Below are positions 27,081-36,682 of a stretch of DNA of 64,000 nt, one piece after another (position 1 is the stretch's first letter; each line of letters starts with the position of its first letter). Position numbers and translations under genes: made by a program. The stretch covers positions 3,565,501 to 3,629,500 of the forward strand of contig NC_014664.1 in NCBI RefSeq assembly GCF_000166055.1, in the 5' to 3' direction. Origin of the DNA: Rhodomicrobium vannielii ATCC 17100 (lineage in GTDB: Bacteria > Pseudomonadota > Alphaproteobacteria > Rhizobiales > Rhodomicrobiaceae). Below the pieces are notes generated by a model, which saw nothing but the letters and a program-made list of their open reading frames with translations, did not search any database and had not been told where the DNA came from.

Positions 27081-28007
27081 CTAACTGCATTCCGCCCGCT
27101 TTTTCTCGACCTCCGCGCGCTGAAGCACGGCTTTGGGTCCCTGAGGATAGCGCCGCTGCAATTCCGCGAAGGAGTCACAGGCGGCGGCTTTCTCGCCCAG
27201 CCTGCGAAGCGAGATGGCCAGCTTCAGAAGCGCTTCCGGTGCTCGCTCGGTGTTGGGATAGGCGGTGAACGTCTTCAGAAAACGGTCGGCCGCCGTGCGA
27301 TATTCGCCGCTGACGAATGCGGTTTCGCCGAGCCAATAATAGGCGGGCCCGGCAACCGGATCGCTCGGATATTGGTCGACCACCTGCTGGAAATAGGTCT
27401 CGGCGGCCGAATATTCGCGCCGGTTGAGCGCGCCCGTGCCCTGCTCGAACAGCGCGCGCGCGCCGCCCGAAGCGGGAAGCGCGGCGGGCGTTGCGTCTGT
27501 GCCGATGCGCGGCGCGACCGGGGAGGCCGCTTGTCCGGCGCTGGCGGTCTGGCGGCGCGGGAAGGCGTCGGCCGGTTGCGAAGGTTGCGCCGCGCCGTAT
27601 CGATCGGGCGTGGGTGCCGGTTCGCCGAGAGGCTTCAACGGCTCCTTCGCCTCGAAGCCAGCCGCTGGCGTGAAGGTATTATTATAAGCTGCGTCGGTTC
27701 GGGGCTGCGTCGGGTCAGCGCCCGGCGAAGCGGACGCGAGGCGCGCTTCGAGACGCTGGATGCGCTGTGTCAGATCCGCGATCTGCGCTGAAAGGCGGCT
27801 GAGATCGGCCGAATTCGCGCCACCGCCCGCGCCGCCACCACTTTTCGCGAGCGATTCGACGGCCGTGACGACGCTCTGCAAGTTATTGATCTGTTCTTCG
27901 AGGCGATCGACGCGCTGTGCCGTGTTATCGCGCGCCTGAGCCTGGGCGTCTGCGAGCGGCGCGGCTAAGGCAAGAGAGAGAACGGATGCAGCAATAATGC
28001 GTCTCAT
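27081..28007 (-). CDS. cpoB: Tol-Pal coordinator CpoB (YbgF)
   Basis: A 308-residue periplasmic protein. A signal peptide (AASVLSLALAAPLADAQAQA) is followed by a trimerising coiled coil (VDRLEEQINNLQSVVTAVES; a second, ADLSRLSAQIADLTQRIQRL), a Gly/Pro-rich linker and C-terminal TPR units (ALFEQGTGALNRREYSAAET; QYPSDPVAGPAYYWLGETAF; TFTAYPNTERAPEALLKLAI). It links outer-membrane constriction to peptidoglycan synthesis at division. It is the last gene of the tol-pal cluster, 167 bases after pal. Confidence 0.95.
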   Translation of the reverse strand: MRRIIAASVLSLALAAPLADAQAQARDNTAQRVDRLEEQINNLQSVVTAVESLAKSGGGAGGGANSADLSRLSAQIADLTQRIQRLEARLASASPGADPTQPRTDAAYNNTFTPAAGFEAKEPLKPLGEPAPTPDRYGAAQPSQPADAFPRRQTASAGQAASPVAPRIGTDATPAALPASGGARALFEQGTGALNRREYSAAETYFQQVVDQYPSDPVAGPAYYWLGETAFVSGEYRTAADRFLKTFTAYPNTERAPEALLKLAISLRRLGEKAAACDSFAELQRRYPQGPKAVLQRAEVEKKRAECS

Positions 28008-28174
28008 GGTGGCGCTCTCGCTGGTTCGCTTGGCGGCGGTTGCATCCTTCTGGGACGGTGCGGCCGTGCTGTCAACCGCTTTGACTTAAGCAATTTTTAA
28101 CGATTTGTTTCACACGCGAGAAGCAAGTCGACGCGGCGCGCTCCCTTTGTCCAGAAGCGCGACGTGCCGCCTCG

Positions 28175-28684
28175 TTAATATGATGCCACCGAGCCGCCCC
28201 CTTCGAGCACCGTCACCGTGCGGCGGTTCTGGGACCAGCAGGAGATGTCGTCACAAACGGCGACCGGTCGTTCCTTGCCATAGGAGATGGTGCGGATGCG
28301 CTGCGGACTGATGCCCTGCGCGATGAGGAAGTTCTTCGTCGTCTCGGCACGCTTGGCGCCGAGCGCAATGTTATATTCGCGAGTGCCGCGCTCGTCCGCG
28401 TGGCCTTCGATGGTGATGGGGAAGTTCGTGTATTGCCTGAGCCAGACAGCCTGAGCGTTCAGGATCTGCTGGCCGTCCGGCGAGAGTTCAGCACTGTCTG
28501 TGAGGTAGCGGACCGTGTCACCGATCTTGCCATTGAACTCCTGCTTGCTGCCCGGCGGATAGTTTCCGCCACCAGCGCCAAGGCCGAGGCCCGCACCGGG
28601 TGCGTTCTTGTCGCAGCCGGAGAGAGAGACCGCGGCGGCGATCATGAAAAGGACGGCGAACAGGGAACCGAGACGCGGTCGCAT
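28175..28684 (-). CDS. pal: Peptidoglycan-associated lipoprotein Pal
   Basis: A 169-residue lipoprotein with a signal peptide ending in the lipobox LSGC (AVSLSGCDKNAPG), then a short Gly-rich linker and an OmpA-like peptidoglycan-binding domain: NAQAVWLRQYTNFPITIEGH, ADERGTREYNIALGAKRAET and GISPQRIRTISYGKERPV. It anchors the outer membrane to peptidoglycan and binds TolB. Residues CDDISCWSQNRRTVTVL form the family C-terminus. Confidence 0.97.
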   Translation of the reverse strand: MRPRLGSLFAVLFMIAAAVSLSGCDKNAPGAGLGLGAGGGNYPPGSKQEFNGKIGDTVRYLTDSAELSPDGQQILNAQAVWLRQYTNFPITIEGHADERGTREYNIALGAKRAETTKNFLIAQGISPQRIRTISYGKERPVAVCDDISCWSQNRRTVTVLEGGGSVASY

Positions 28685-28953
28685 TCAGATTTTTCTCCAA
28701 TCGAGCACAACTTGAGCGCGAGTTTGCCCGGGAAATCGTAACGGAATGCTTACCAAACAAACTGTTTCTCGGGCCGTTTTGTGACCTGCAACAAAATTCG
28801 GCACAAAAAAGAGAAAAAAGCGAAATGTGCCGTGATCGCGGAGCCCGCTCACGGCGTCTGGCATGCCGAACGTCCTGTCTTGGAGCGTTTCGAGTGAGCG
28901 AAACCGCTTCAGGGAGAAAACGCGCCGAATCACTCGGCTCTGGCTAGCGGTAT

Positions 28954-29094
28954 TTAGCGGCCGGGCTTCTCGACGGTCACGTCGCCCGCGCCAAACTTCA
29001 GCGGCGGCTCGTCGATCTGCTTTTCGCAAGCACTGAGAACAGCGGCGGCCGCGACGAGCGTCGTTACGACCATGATCCCCTTCAAGCCCTTCAT
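28954..29094 (-). CDS. 46-aa lipoprotein between tolB and pal
   Basis: A GGAG site precedes an ATG and a 46-residue frame: MKGLKGIMVVTTLVAAAAVL then SACEKQIDEPPLKFGAGDVT and VEKPGR. The signal helix ends in a canonical lipobox, VLSAC, which would leave a 24-residue lipidated peptide beginning CEKQIDEPPLK. No family is recognised. It stands between tolB and pal on the same strand, so it is probably co-transcribed and may be a small Tol-Pal partner. The 269 bases between it and pal hold no other gene. Confidence 0.7.
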   Translation of the reverse strand: MKGLKGIMVVTTLVAAAAVLSACEKQIDEPPLKFGAGDVTVEKPGR

Positions 29095-29299
29095 TTGTCA
29101 CTCCTCGATAGCGGCCCCAAAGCCGTTACATAAGCATTACCTTTCGTCGCCATTTGCGATCAAGGAGCAGCCAGGCGAGCGCCTTTGATTGCGTCGTGTC
29201 TGGTGCGAAAAAGGCACGTGTACTGCTGAGCCGGAGCGCAACCCGGATGCTACCTGTGGAAAAATTGTGCTCCAAGCGGATGCGGCCGGAAACCGGGCC

Positions 29300-30607
29300 T
29301 CATTTCAAAAGCGGAGACCAAGCCGGGTCGGAGCCGAAAGAGGGCGTCGGCATCTGGCGCTCGTTGTAGCCGGTCAGGTCGATGCTGAAGAGCTTCGCGC
29401 CGCCATTCGCGCCGCCGCTTTCGCGGAAGAACAAGATCACGCGGCCGTTCGGCGACCAGGTCGGCCCCTCATTGTGGTAACCCTCGGTCAGGACGCGCTC
29501 TCCCGACCCATCGGGGCGTATGACACCGATTGCGAAACCGCCCGGCACCTGCTTCGTAAAAGCGATGAGGTCGCCACGCGGGGACCAGACCGGCGTCGAA
29601 TATCGTCCGTCGCCGAAGGTGATCCGCCTTTGGCCGGAGCCATCCGCGTTCATCACATAGAGTTGCTGCTTTCCCTCCCGATCGGACTCGAAGACGATCT
29701 GGCGGCCGTCCGGCGAATAGCACGGCGCGGTGTCGATGGCGTTCGTCTGCGTGAGCCGCATCATGCGCCGGGAACGCACGTCCAACTCAAAGATGTTGGA
29801 ACTGCCGCCCTCCTGAAGGCTCATCACCACGCGGTCGCCCTGCGGCGAGAAGCGCGGCGCGAACGACATGTTCGGGAAATCGCCCAGCACCTCCTCCTGC
29901 CCGGTCATGATGTTGCGCAGCATGACGCGTGGCTCGCCGTTGCGATAGGCGGTGTAGGTAATCTCCTGCGAGAGCGGATGGAAACGCGGCGTCAGCACAA
30001 GTTCGCGCCCTTGCGTCAGTAGGCGGAGATTCGCCCCGTCCTGATCCATGATGGCGAGGCGCTTCACGCGCTGATTTTTCGGGCCAGATTCATCCACGAA
30101 CACGACGCGGCTGTCGAAATAGCCGCGCTCGCCCGTGAGGCGTTCGTAAACCGCGTCGGCGATGATATGCGCGAGGCGGCGCGATGCGTTACGCGGAATG
30201 AAGAACTGCTCGCCCGCAATGTGGCGGCCCGTCACCACATCCCAGAGCCGATATTCGCCCCTGAGTCGCCCGTCGCCCGCATCGGTGACGCGGCCGACGA
30301 CCAGCGCCTGAATGTTGAGAACCTTCCAGTCCTGAAAGCGCGGGGGCGTATCGACATTCGCGCCGCGCTCAATGAACGCGGAGTTCGGAACCGGGCGGAA
30401 AAGGCCGGAACGCTGGAGGTCGGCGGTCACGACCTGCGCCGTTTCAGCGGCGACCGGATCGCCCGTGAAGTCGGCCACGGCGATCGGGATCGCACGCACC
30501 TGCCCGCGCCGGATTTCAACCTCCACCTGTGCGGAGGCGAGCGAGGGCGCGAAAATGGCAGCCGCGAAGAAGGCTGCGAGAAACGTCGTCAATCTGCGGG
30601 AAATCAT
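29300..30607 (-). CDS. tolB: Tol-Pal translocation protein TolB
   Basis: A 435-residue periplasmic protein. A signal peptide ([20 protein letters not shown]) is followed by the TolB N-terminal domain ([20 protein letters not shown]) and a six-bladed beta-propeller whose repeats read [50 protein letters not shown] and [15 protein letters not shown] use the ATG at 30607, one base after the tolA stop, because it gives a normal signal peptide. A longer frame exists but adds 20 unlikely residues. TolB cycles between Pal and the TolQRA motor. Confidence 0.97.
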   Translation of the reverse strand: MISRRLTTFLAAFFAAAIFAPSLASAQVEVEIRRGQVRAIPIAVADFTGDPVAAETAQVVTADLQRSGLFRPVPNSAFIERGANVDTPPRFQDWKVLNIQALVVGRVTDAGDGRLRGEYRLWDVVTGRHIAGEQFFIPRNASRRLAHIIADAVYERLTGERGYFDSRVVFVDESGPKNQRVKRLAIMDQDGANLRLLTQGRELVLTPRFHPLSQEITYTAYRNGEPRVMLRNIMTGQEEVLGDFPNMSFAPRFSPQGDRVVMSLQEGGSSNIFELDVRSRRMMRLTQTNAIDTAPCYSPDGRQIVFESDREGKQQLYVMNADGSGQRRITFGDGRYSTPVWSPRGDLIAFTKQVPGGFAIGVIRPDGSGERVLTEGYHNEGPTWSPNGRVILFFRESGGANGGAKLFSIDLTGYNERQMPTPSFGSDPAWSPLLK

Positions 30608-30608
30608 A

Positions 30609-31655
30609 TCAGCCGCCATACATGTCGCGGGGATTGAAACGAAGAACCATGTCGCGGCAGCGGTCATACTGCGCGGGAGGGATGGAGTACGGCGCGCCGC
30701 GCATCGCCGCGCGAATGGCGGCGTCGGCCATGGCCTGCCCGGTCGGCGATGTCGGCGCGTCCATCACCATGGGCGGGCGGATCAACGTGCCGTCGCGGTT
30801 CAGCTCGATGTGAAGACGCACGAGGCCCATCTCCCCCAGCGCGGCGCCGAGCGGCAGATCCCAGTTCTGTTCGATGCGGCTTTGCACGAGGTCAGCGCAA
30901 CTGCCCGCATTCATCGCGCCATGCGCCTGCGGCACACCCATGGCCTGATCCTGAAGCGAACTTGCGGGGCGCCACGGCCTTCCCGGTTCATAATTGCCCG
31001 AGGGTGCGCCCGCGTTCGGATCGCGGTTGAGAACGGCCGTCTGCCGGTCGGAATATGTCTTCGCGGGCTGCGTATCCATGGTCGAGCGCGACGTCTGCGA
31101 ACGCGTCTCCGCCGGCTGATCCTTCTTGATGAGCGACGCGATGTGGCTTGGATCGAAATTGCGCTCCGGCTGCTTCTCGGCGGCGGGCTTGGGGCGATCC
31201 TCGCTCTTCGCCGCGACCTCGGCCTTTGGCTTCGGCGGCGGCTCCTTCTTCACGACCGGCTTCGGCTTTTCGACCGGCTTTTCGGGCGCGGGAGCGGGCT
31301 GCGCCTTCGCCTGTTCGACGGGCTTCGGCTGAGGCGCGGGCGTCGGCTCGGCCTTCGGAGGCGGCGGCGCGAGCGCTTCCTTCTCCGTCACCTTCGGCGA
31401 CGGCTTCTGCTCGACTTCCTTTTTCGCGGTTGCGGGTGCTTCGGGCGCTTTCAGTTCTGCGAGCGGCGCGGACGTTTGCGCTTTCGCGTCGACCTTGCCC
31501 TGCTGCCGTTCGCTGAAATCTTTCGGCGACATGATCTCAACCGAAATCGGCGGTGGCGGCGGCACATCTTTCTCCCCGCTGCTGGCGAAGTTGAAGATCA
31601 CCAGCCCGAAGACCAAAAGGTGGAAGATGACGGAGCCGATCAGGCCGTACCGCAC
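30609..31655 (-). CDS. tolA: Cell envelope integrity protein TolA
   Basis: A 348-residue protein with one N-terminal membrane helix ([20 protein letters not shown]), then a long Lys/Pro/Ala-rich periplasmic spacer (about 60-180, with repeats such as [20 protein letters not shown]). The C-terminal domain of the TonB/TolA type contains [20 protein letters not shown] and [20 protein letters not shown]. It transmits the TolQR motor force to TolB-Pal at the division site. It follows tolR by 12 bases. Confidence 0.95.
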   Translation of the reverse strand: MRYGLIGSVIFHLLVFGLVIFNFASSGEKDVPPPPPISVEIMSPKDFSERQQGKVDAKAQTSAPLAELKAPEAPATAKKEVEQKPSPKVTEKEALAPPPPKAEPTPAPQPKPVEQAKAQPAPAPEKPVEKPKPVVKKEPPPKPKAEVAAKSEDRPKPAAEKQPERNFDPSHIASLIKKDQPAETRSQTSRSTMDTQPAKTYSDRQTAVLNRDPNAGAPSGNYEPGRPWRPASSLQDQAMGVPQAHGAMNAGSCADLVQSRIEQNWDLPLGAALGEMGLVRLHIELNRDGTLIRPPMVMDAPTSPTGQAMADAAIRAAMRGAPYSIPPAQYDRCRDMVLRFNPRDMYGG

Positions 31656-31667
31656 GATATCCTCTCG

Positions 31668-32129
31668 TCAGCGTTTGTCGTCGAGTTCAGTAACCAGCGA
31701 CAGCTTCTTGTAACCCGCCGCCGCGATTCGTCCCATGACGCGCATCAACTCGCCGTAGTTCGTCGTCTTGTCGCCGCGCACATAGATCGCTTCGTCCATG
31801 CCCTTGCGCGCTTCCGTGATGGCCTGAAGCTTGGCCTGCAAACCCTCGAACGGAATTTCCGTCTCCTGAATGAAGATGCGGCCCTGCGGATCTACGGTGA
31901 GCGTCAGCGGCTCCGAGTCGCTCTGAAGCGCCGCGCCCTCGCTTTTCGGCAGGTCCACCGGCACGCCGGCCGTCAGGAGCGGCGCGGCCACCATGAAGAT
32001 AATCAGGAGCACGAGCATCACGTCGACGAACGGCGTCACGTTGATCTCGGCCATGGGCTTATGCTTCCGCCCCCTGCGCCGCCTCGCGCCGGACGGACCG
32101 CTCGCTCCCGCCTGCAATGACATACCCAT
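31668..32129 (-). CDS. tolR: Tol-Pal motor protein TolR
   Basis: A 153-residue ExbD/TolR protein. The single helix contains the motif MAEINVTPFVDVMLVLLIIF with the conserved Asp that responds to proton flow. The periplasmic part is short: PVDLPKSEGAALQSD, then EAIYVRGDKTTNYGELMRVM, the peptidoglycan-binding end. It is 24 bases downstream of tolQ. Confidence 0.97.
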   Translation of the reverse strand: MGMSLQAGASGPSGARRRRGRKHKPMAEINVTPFVDVMLVLLIIFMVAAPLLTAGVPVDLPKSEGAALQSDSEPLTLTVDPQGRIFIQETEIPFEGLQAKLQAITEARKGMDEAIYVRGDKTTNYGELMRVMGRIAAAGYKKLSLVTELDDKR

Positions 32130-32153
32130 GTACAGCCCCTCGTCGTCCCGCCC

Positions 32154-32834
32154 TTACGTTTTCAGATCAAGCTGGCGCGAGACTATCGCGGAAAATTCGT
32201 CGGCGAAGCCTTCGAGCCGCTGCGCGAGCCGCGAGGCCGATTGCTGGAAGGCGTTGTAGAAAATCACGGCCGGAATGGCGGCGAGAAGCCCGAGCGCGGT
32301 AGCAAACAAAGCTTCCGCGATGCCCGGCGCGACCACCGCGAGATTGGTGTTCTTGCTCGCGGCAATGCCCTGAAACGCCGTCATGATGCCCCATACCGTG
32401 CCGAACAGGCCGATGAAGGGCGCCACCGCACCGACGGTCGCAAGGAACAGAAGCCGCGCTTCGAGCCGCTCCATCTCGCGCGTGATCGTCACTTCCATGA
32501 CGCGCTCGATCCGCATCTGTACGCCCGGCAGCGGCTTCGCCGTGCCGTCGATGGAGCGTCGCCATTCGCGCATTGCCGCCTGAAACAGCGCCGCCATGGC
32601 GCTTGTGGGCTTCTGTGGCATGGCGAGATAAAGCTCGTCGAGCGACTGGCCGGACCAGAATACGCGCTCGAATTCTTCGGTCTGTTTTTTCGCGCGTCGG
32701 AAGGCGATGGTCTTTTCGATCACGATCGACCAGCACCAGACCGACGCGAGAATGAGCCCGATCATGACGAATTTCACGACGGGGTGAGCCTGAAGGAACA
32801 GGCCGAGGAATGAGAAATCGCTTGCTGGCGTCAT
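32154..32834 (-). CDS. tolQ: Tol-Pal motor protein TolQ
   Basis: A 226-residue ExbB/TolQ-type proton channel with three membrane helices: VVKFVMIGLILASVWCWSIV near the N-terminus, then the pair LLFLATVGAVAPFIGLFGTV and GLLAAIPAVIFYNAFQQSA. The conserved polar residues GLFGTVWGIM and NAFQQ are present. It forms the stator with TolR. It is the first gene of the tol-pal unit here; ybgC, often placed upstream, is absent from this position. Confidence 0.97.
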   Translation of the reverse strand: MTPASDFSFLGLFLQAHPVVKFVMIGLILASVWCWSIVIEKTIAFRRAKKQTEEFERVFWSGQSLDELYLAMPQKPTSAMAALFQAAMREWRRSIDGTAKPLPGVQMRIERVMEVTITREMERLEARLLFLATVGAVAPFIGLFGTVWGIMTAFQGIAASKNTNLAVVAPGIAEALFATALGLLAAIPAVIFYNAFQQSASRLAQRLEGFADEFSAIVSRQLDLKT

Positions 32835-33011
32835 ATCCGCTGAAATTCTATGGCCGCGTTCAAGGCTGACGTGGAGGCTTCAATCTCACGCTGCAACCTT
32901 GCTTGTGGGGTTTATCGAAGGGTTTAGCGCGAAGATTGTCCAAAGTGAGGATTCCTCGCCACAAAGCTGGTGACAATTTTTCGAACTGTTACGGCGCGGT
33001 ATCGGGCGGTT

Positions 33012-34562
33012 TCAGAGCGGCGGCTGAGGTATTTTGAGGTCCGAGCGCTTCAGCTTGCCGTTCGGCGTCTTCGGCAAGCGCTCGACGAACACGTAATGGC
33101 GGGGGCGCTTGTAGGCGGCGAGGCTGGCTTCCGCGCGGGCGGCAAGTTCGGCGGAAAGGTCCGCGCCGCCTTCGCGCGCGACGACGAACGCGGTGATCGC
33201 GGTTCCGCCATGCGGTTGCGGCACGTCGATGACGCCCGCTTCGGCCACAAGCGGATGCTCGCGCAGGACGGCCTCCACCTCGACGGGCGAGACGCGATAA
33301 CCGCCCGCGTTCATGAGATCGGACGCGCGGCCGAGATGGGCGATAGCGCCGTCCTCGTCGATGCACCCCAGATCCCCGCCCGTGAACCACTCGCCGCGAA
33401 ACATCTCGCGCTCTTCGTCCGGGCGCTGCCAATAGCCAAGCATCAGGCCGGGGTCGCTCCGGTGAACGGCGATCATGCCAGCCTCGCCCGGCGGCAGGGA
33501 TGTGTCGCCGCCGTCTTCCGGCAAGATCGCGACGCACCGCCCCGGCTGAGCACGCCCCACCGTGCCCGGCTTTCGCGGAAAGTCCGGCGCGCTGGAAAGA
33601 TAGGTCGAAAGCTCCGTCTGGCCGAACCCCTCGTAAAGCCTTGTGCCGGTGCGCTCGCTCCACTCCGCTTCGAGCGCGTCGGGAAGCGTGTCGCCCGCCG
33701 TCAACCCGTGACGCAGCCGCGCGAGGTCGAGGCGGTCGCCGCTCGCCTGCCTCATGATCTGATGATAGAGCCCCGGCACGCCCGCGAAGATGGTCACGTC
33801 GAAAGCGCGGATCAGCCCCGGCCAGATCGAGGGATGTCGCTCGCCCGTGTAGAGCAGCGCGGTAGCACCGTTCGCCAGCGGATCGGAAAGCCCAGTCCCC
33901 ATGGCGTAGGTCCAGTTAATGACGCCGGAATGCATCAGCCGATCCGCCGCCGTGATGCCGTACCAGCCGCGATACATCGGGCGACGGCCCCAGACGCTGC
34001 GATGCGCGTGCAGCACGCCCTTCGGGTTGGCGGTGGTGCCCGAGGTGTAGATCAGGAACGCCGGATCGTCGGCGGCGGTGTCTGCGAAAGCGCCTTCCGG
34101 GCCGCTGTCGATGGCGGCGATGAGCGCCGCTTCCGTGACCACCGCGAGGCCCGGCGCAAAATCTCCATGCGGAAGCGTGTCGTCAAGCACGATGGCCGCC
34201 GCGTCGCTGTCGTCGAGCAGGAAGCCGAGTTCGCGCGCGGTGAGGTCGGGCGAGGCCGGGATCGGCACGAGGCCGCCCGCGATCGCGCCGAAGAACGCAA
34301 GCGCATAAGCCGTGCGGTTCCTGAGCCGGATCAGCACACGAGTACGCGGCGCGAGGCTCCGATTCGACCGAAGCTCGAACGCCACGCGAAGCGCGGCGCT
34401 TTCGAGAGCGCGATAAGTCCACGTCTCGGCCTCGCGCCCCGCCGGATCGTGGATCACCACAAGCGCGGTCTTGTCTCCGGCCGCAGCGCCCGCGCGGAGC
34501 ACATGCTTCGCCATGTTGAGGTTGCGCGGCGGAAGCTCGCCACGATAGCCGTTAGTGCTCAC
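33012..34562 (-). CDS. AMP-forming acyl-CoA synthetase (benzoate-CoA ligase-like)
   Basis: A 516-residue ANL-superfamily enzyme. It has the P-loop-like LIYTSGTTANPKGVLHAHRS, the aromatic motif YEGFGQTELS, the adenylate-binding FTGGDLGCIDEDGAIAHLGR, the hinge NAGGYRVSPVEVEAVL and the catalytic Lys in PKTPNGKLKRSDL. It activates a carboxylic acid to its CoA thioester; similarity of plan suggests an aromatic or short-chain acid, which is not provable here. I start at the GTG at 34562, because an AAGG site lies just upstream and the frame then overlaps the preceding gene by only 11 bases. Confidence 0.9.
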   Translation of the reverse strand: MSTNGYRGELPPRNLNMAKHVLRAGAAAGDKTALVVIHDPAGREAETWTYRALESAALRVAFELRSNRSLAPRTRVLIRLRNRTAYALAFFGAIAGGLVPIPASPDLTARELGFLLDDSDAAAIVLDDTLPHGDFAPGLAVVTEAALIAAIDSGPEGAFADTAADDPAFLIYTSGTTANPKGVLHAHRSVWGRRPMYRGWYGITAADRLMHSGVINWTYAMGTGLSDPLANGATALLYTGERHPSIWPGLIRAFDVTIFAGVPGLYHQIMRQASGDRLDLARLRHGLTAGDTLPDALEAEWSERTGTRLYEGFGQTELSTYLSSAPDFPRKPGTVGRAQPGRCVAILPEDGGDTSLPPGEAGMIAVHRSDPGLMLGYWQRPDEEREMFRGEWFTGGDLGCIDEDGAIAHLGRASDLMNAGGYRVSPVEVEAVLREHPLVAEAGVIDVPQPHGGTAITAFVVAREGGADLSAELAARAEASLAAYKRPRHYVFVERLPKTPNGKLKRSDLKIPQPPL

Positions 34563-36441
34563 CTTCCGCTGTCCCCGCGCCCTTTGCCGCGCTTTTCGAT
34601 GGCTCGGCCCACCAGGTTTCGAGCCGCGCGCCATAGAGCGTCGAAACCGGCGGCTGGCGCAACTGCGCCCACGCGGCGATCCACTGTTTCGGCGCGTAGT
34701 AAAGCGGGATGGCGTAATGGCCCGAGAGCAGCACGCGGTCGAGCGCGCGCACGGCGGCCACGAACTCAGCGCGCGTCTTCGCCGAAAGCATCGCCGCGAT
34801 CATCGCATCGGCGCCTTTGCTCTCGACGCCCGCATAGTTGAAGCTGCCGTCCTGCTTTGCCGATGCGCTCGACCAGCGGAAGCTCTGCTCGTTGCCCGGC
34901 GAGAGCGACGACGCCCATGTCGTTTGCATCAGGTCGAAGTCGAAGGAAGTCGCGCGGCGCTGGAACTGCGCGGAGTCGATCATGCGGACGCGGCCTTCCA
35001 CGCCGATTTGCGCCAGCGCGTGCGAATAGGCGAGAAGCAGCCGCTCCTGCTCGCGGCTCACGCAGAGCATCTCAAAAGAGAGCGGCGCCCCCGTCGCCTT
35101 CGACACCATGCGACCGTCGCGAAGCTCGTAGCCCGCCTCGTCCAGCAGCTGGATCGCACGCTTGCGGCCCTCACGGTTCGTACCCGAGGCATCGGTCTGG
35201 GGCTGGCTGAAGGTGCCGTCGAGGATGCCAGGCGCAAGCTCGGCCGCGTAGGGCGCGAGCAGCGCACGCTCCGCATCCGTCGCGCGCCGGCCATGCGACG
35301 ACAGCTCCGACCGGTCGAAGAAGCTCTCGGTGCGCGCGTACAGGCCGCGATAAAGCATCTTGTTGAGCCACTCGAAGTCGAAGACCTCCGTCAGCGCCTC
35401 GCGGACGCGGCGATCCGCGAACACCTCGCGGCGCGTGTTGAACGCGAGCGCCGACATGGGCGCGGGCACGTTCACATCGAAGGCAAGCTTCTTGACGAGG
35501 CCATTTTCCACGGCGGGGAAATCGAACGAATCCGCCCAGCGCACCGCGTCGATGGGATCGCTGTCGCCCAGCACGTCGAACAGGCCCTTGCGGAACGCCT
35601 CCATCATGGTCGTGCGGTCGCGGTAATAATCGATGCGGATGCGGTCGAAATTATACTGCCCGCGGCTGACAGCCAGATCGCGGCCCCACCAGCTGGGATT
35701 CTTGCGGTAGGTGATGCTCGCGCCCGGCTCGATCTCCTCGACGACGTAAGGACCGCTCGCAATCGGCTTGTCGAAGCTGGTCTTCTCGAAGCTCTCCGGC
35801 GTCAGCGCGTGGCTCGGAAGCACCGGCATCAGGCCCATGATGAGCGGCATCTCGCGGTCGGCGCCGTCGAAGGTGAACTTCACGCCGCGTTCGCCGATCT
35901 TCTCGGCCTTGACCACCTTCGAATAATAGCCGCGATGGTTGGGGCGGCCCTTCTCCTTCAGCAGCTTCCACGAGAACAGCACGTCGTCGGGCGTAATCGG
36001 CTTTCCGTCGGCGAAGCGCGCCTCCGGGCGCAGCTGAAACGTCACCGAACTGCGGTCTTCGGGCGTGTCCACGCTTGCGGCGATCAAACCATAGAGCGAG
36101 AATGGCTCGTCATAGGTTCGCGCGAGCAGCGTCTCATAGACATATTCGCGCGCGCCCGCCACCGGCGCGCCCTTGATGATGAACGGGTTCACGCTGTCGA
36201 AGGAGCCGAGCACCGCGAGCCGAAGCGTGCCGCCCTTCGGCGCGGCTGGGTTCACATAGCCGAGGCTCGTAAAGCCATCCGCATATTTCGGCGCATCGTG
36301 CATGGCGATGCCGCCGCGCGGTTCGGCAGCGGCCGAAACGGTCATCAGCGCAGCCGCGAAAAGAGCCGCGACCACCCTTGCGCCGCTGTGTCTTTTCGGT
36401 CGCGGTGCGCGAGCGAAACAATCAGGTTTTCCACTTTGCAA
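34552..36441 (-). CDS. Extracellular solute-binding protein, family 5 (YejA-like)
   Basis: A 629-residue periplasmic binding protein with a signal peptide (VVAALFAAALMTVSAAAEPR). It has the SBP_bac_5 core GGTLRLAVLGSFDSVNPFII, TFQLRPEARFADGKPITPDD and VREALTEVFDFEWLNKMLYR. The HDAPKYADGFTSLGYVNPAA opening and long length resemble YejA, the receptor of a peptide ABC importer. No permease or ATPase gene is adjacent in the window; instead it is overlapped by an acyl-CoA ligase gene, an uncommon partner. Confidence 0.9.
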   Translation of the reverse strand: MQSGKPDCFARAPRPKRHSGARVVAALFAAALMTVSAAAEPRGGIAMHDAPKYADGFTSLGYVNPAAPKGGTLRLAVLGSFDSVNPFIIKGAPVAGAREYVYETLLARTYDEPFSLYGLIAASVDTPEDRSSVTFQLRPEARFADGKPITPDDVLFSWKLLKEKGRPNHRGYYSKVVKAEKIGERGVKFTFDGADREMPLIMGLMPVLPSHALTPESFEKTSFDKPIASGPYVVEEIEPGASITYRKNPSWWGRDLAVSRGQYNFDRIRIDYYRDRTTMMEAFRKGLFDVLGDSDPIDAVRWADSFDFPAVENGLVKKLAFDVNVPAPMSALAFNTRREVFADRRVREALTEVFDFEWLNKMLYRGLYARTESFFDRSELSSHGRRATDAERALLAPYAAELAPGILDGTFSQPQTDASGTNREGRKRAIQLLDEAGYELRDGRMVSKATGAPLSFEMLCVSREQERLLLAYSHALAQIGVEGRVRMIDSAQFQRRATSFDFDLMQTTWASSLSPGNEQSFRWSSASAKQDGSFNYAGVESKGADAMIAAMLSAKTRAEFVAAVRALDRVLLSGHYAIPLYYAPKQWIAAWAQLRQPPVSTLYGARLETWWAEPSKSAAKGAGTAEGEH

Positions 36442-36682
36442 GGCGTTCGGTTCCTTCGGTTACGTCTGCTTGCCCACCCCCCTCAAGTGCCGAAACTCCC
36501 AGAAAGAAAGCGTTTGGGCAACCCTTTCCCGGAAAAGAGCAACTCTTGCCGCCGCTCCCCATCCCATCGCGGTACCTGTCACGGAGATGCCTCAATTTCG
36601 AGTATGCAAGCAACAGTCGGTCCGGGAGAGGGGCCAGCGGAATTCGGAACAGCCAACACGATTTAGTGAAAGGTTCGGGTTA

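Noticed and set aside
28799-28832. Long-loop hairpin (CGGCACA...TGTGCCG) between the small lipoprotein and pal as a terminator
   Set aside because: The loop is about 20 bases and no T-run follows the stem, so a terminator function cannot be supported.
30372-32120. Plus-strand open frame of 582 codons opposite tolB-tolA-tolR
   Set aside because: Low-complexity Arg/Leu-rich product ([20 protein letters not shown] type) that mirrors the Ala/Pro/Lys-rich tolA spacer. A shadow.
34555-36666. Plus-strand open frame of 703 codons opposite the family 5 binding protein
   Set aside because: No family motif, and its minus-strand partner is unambiguous. Its length results from high GC.
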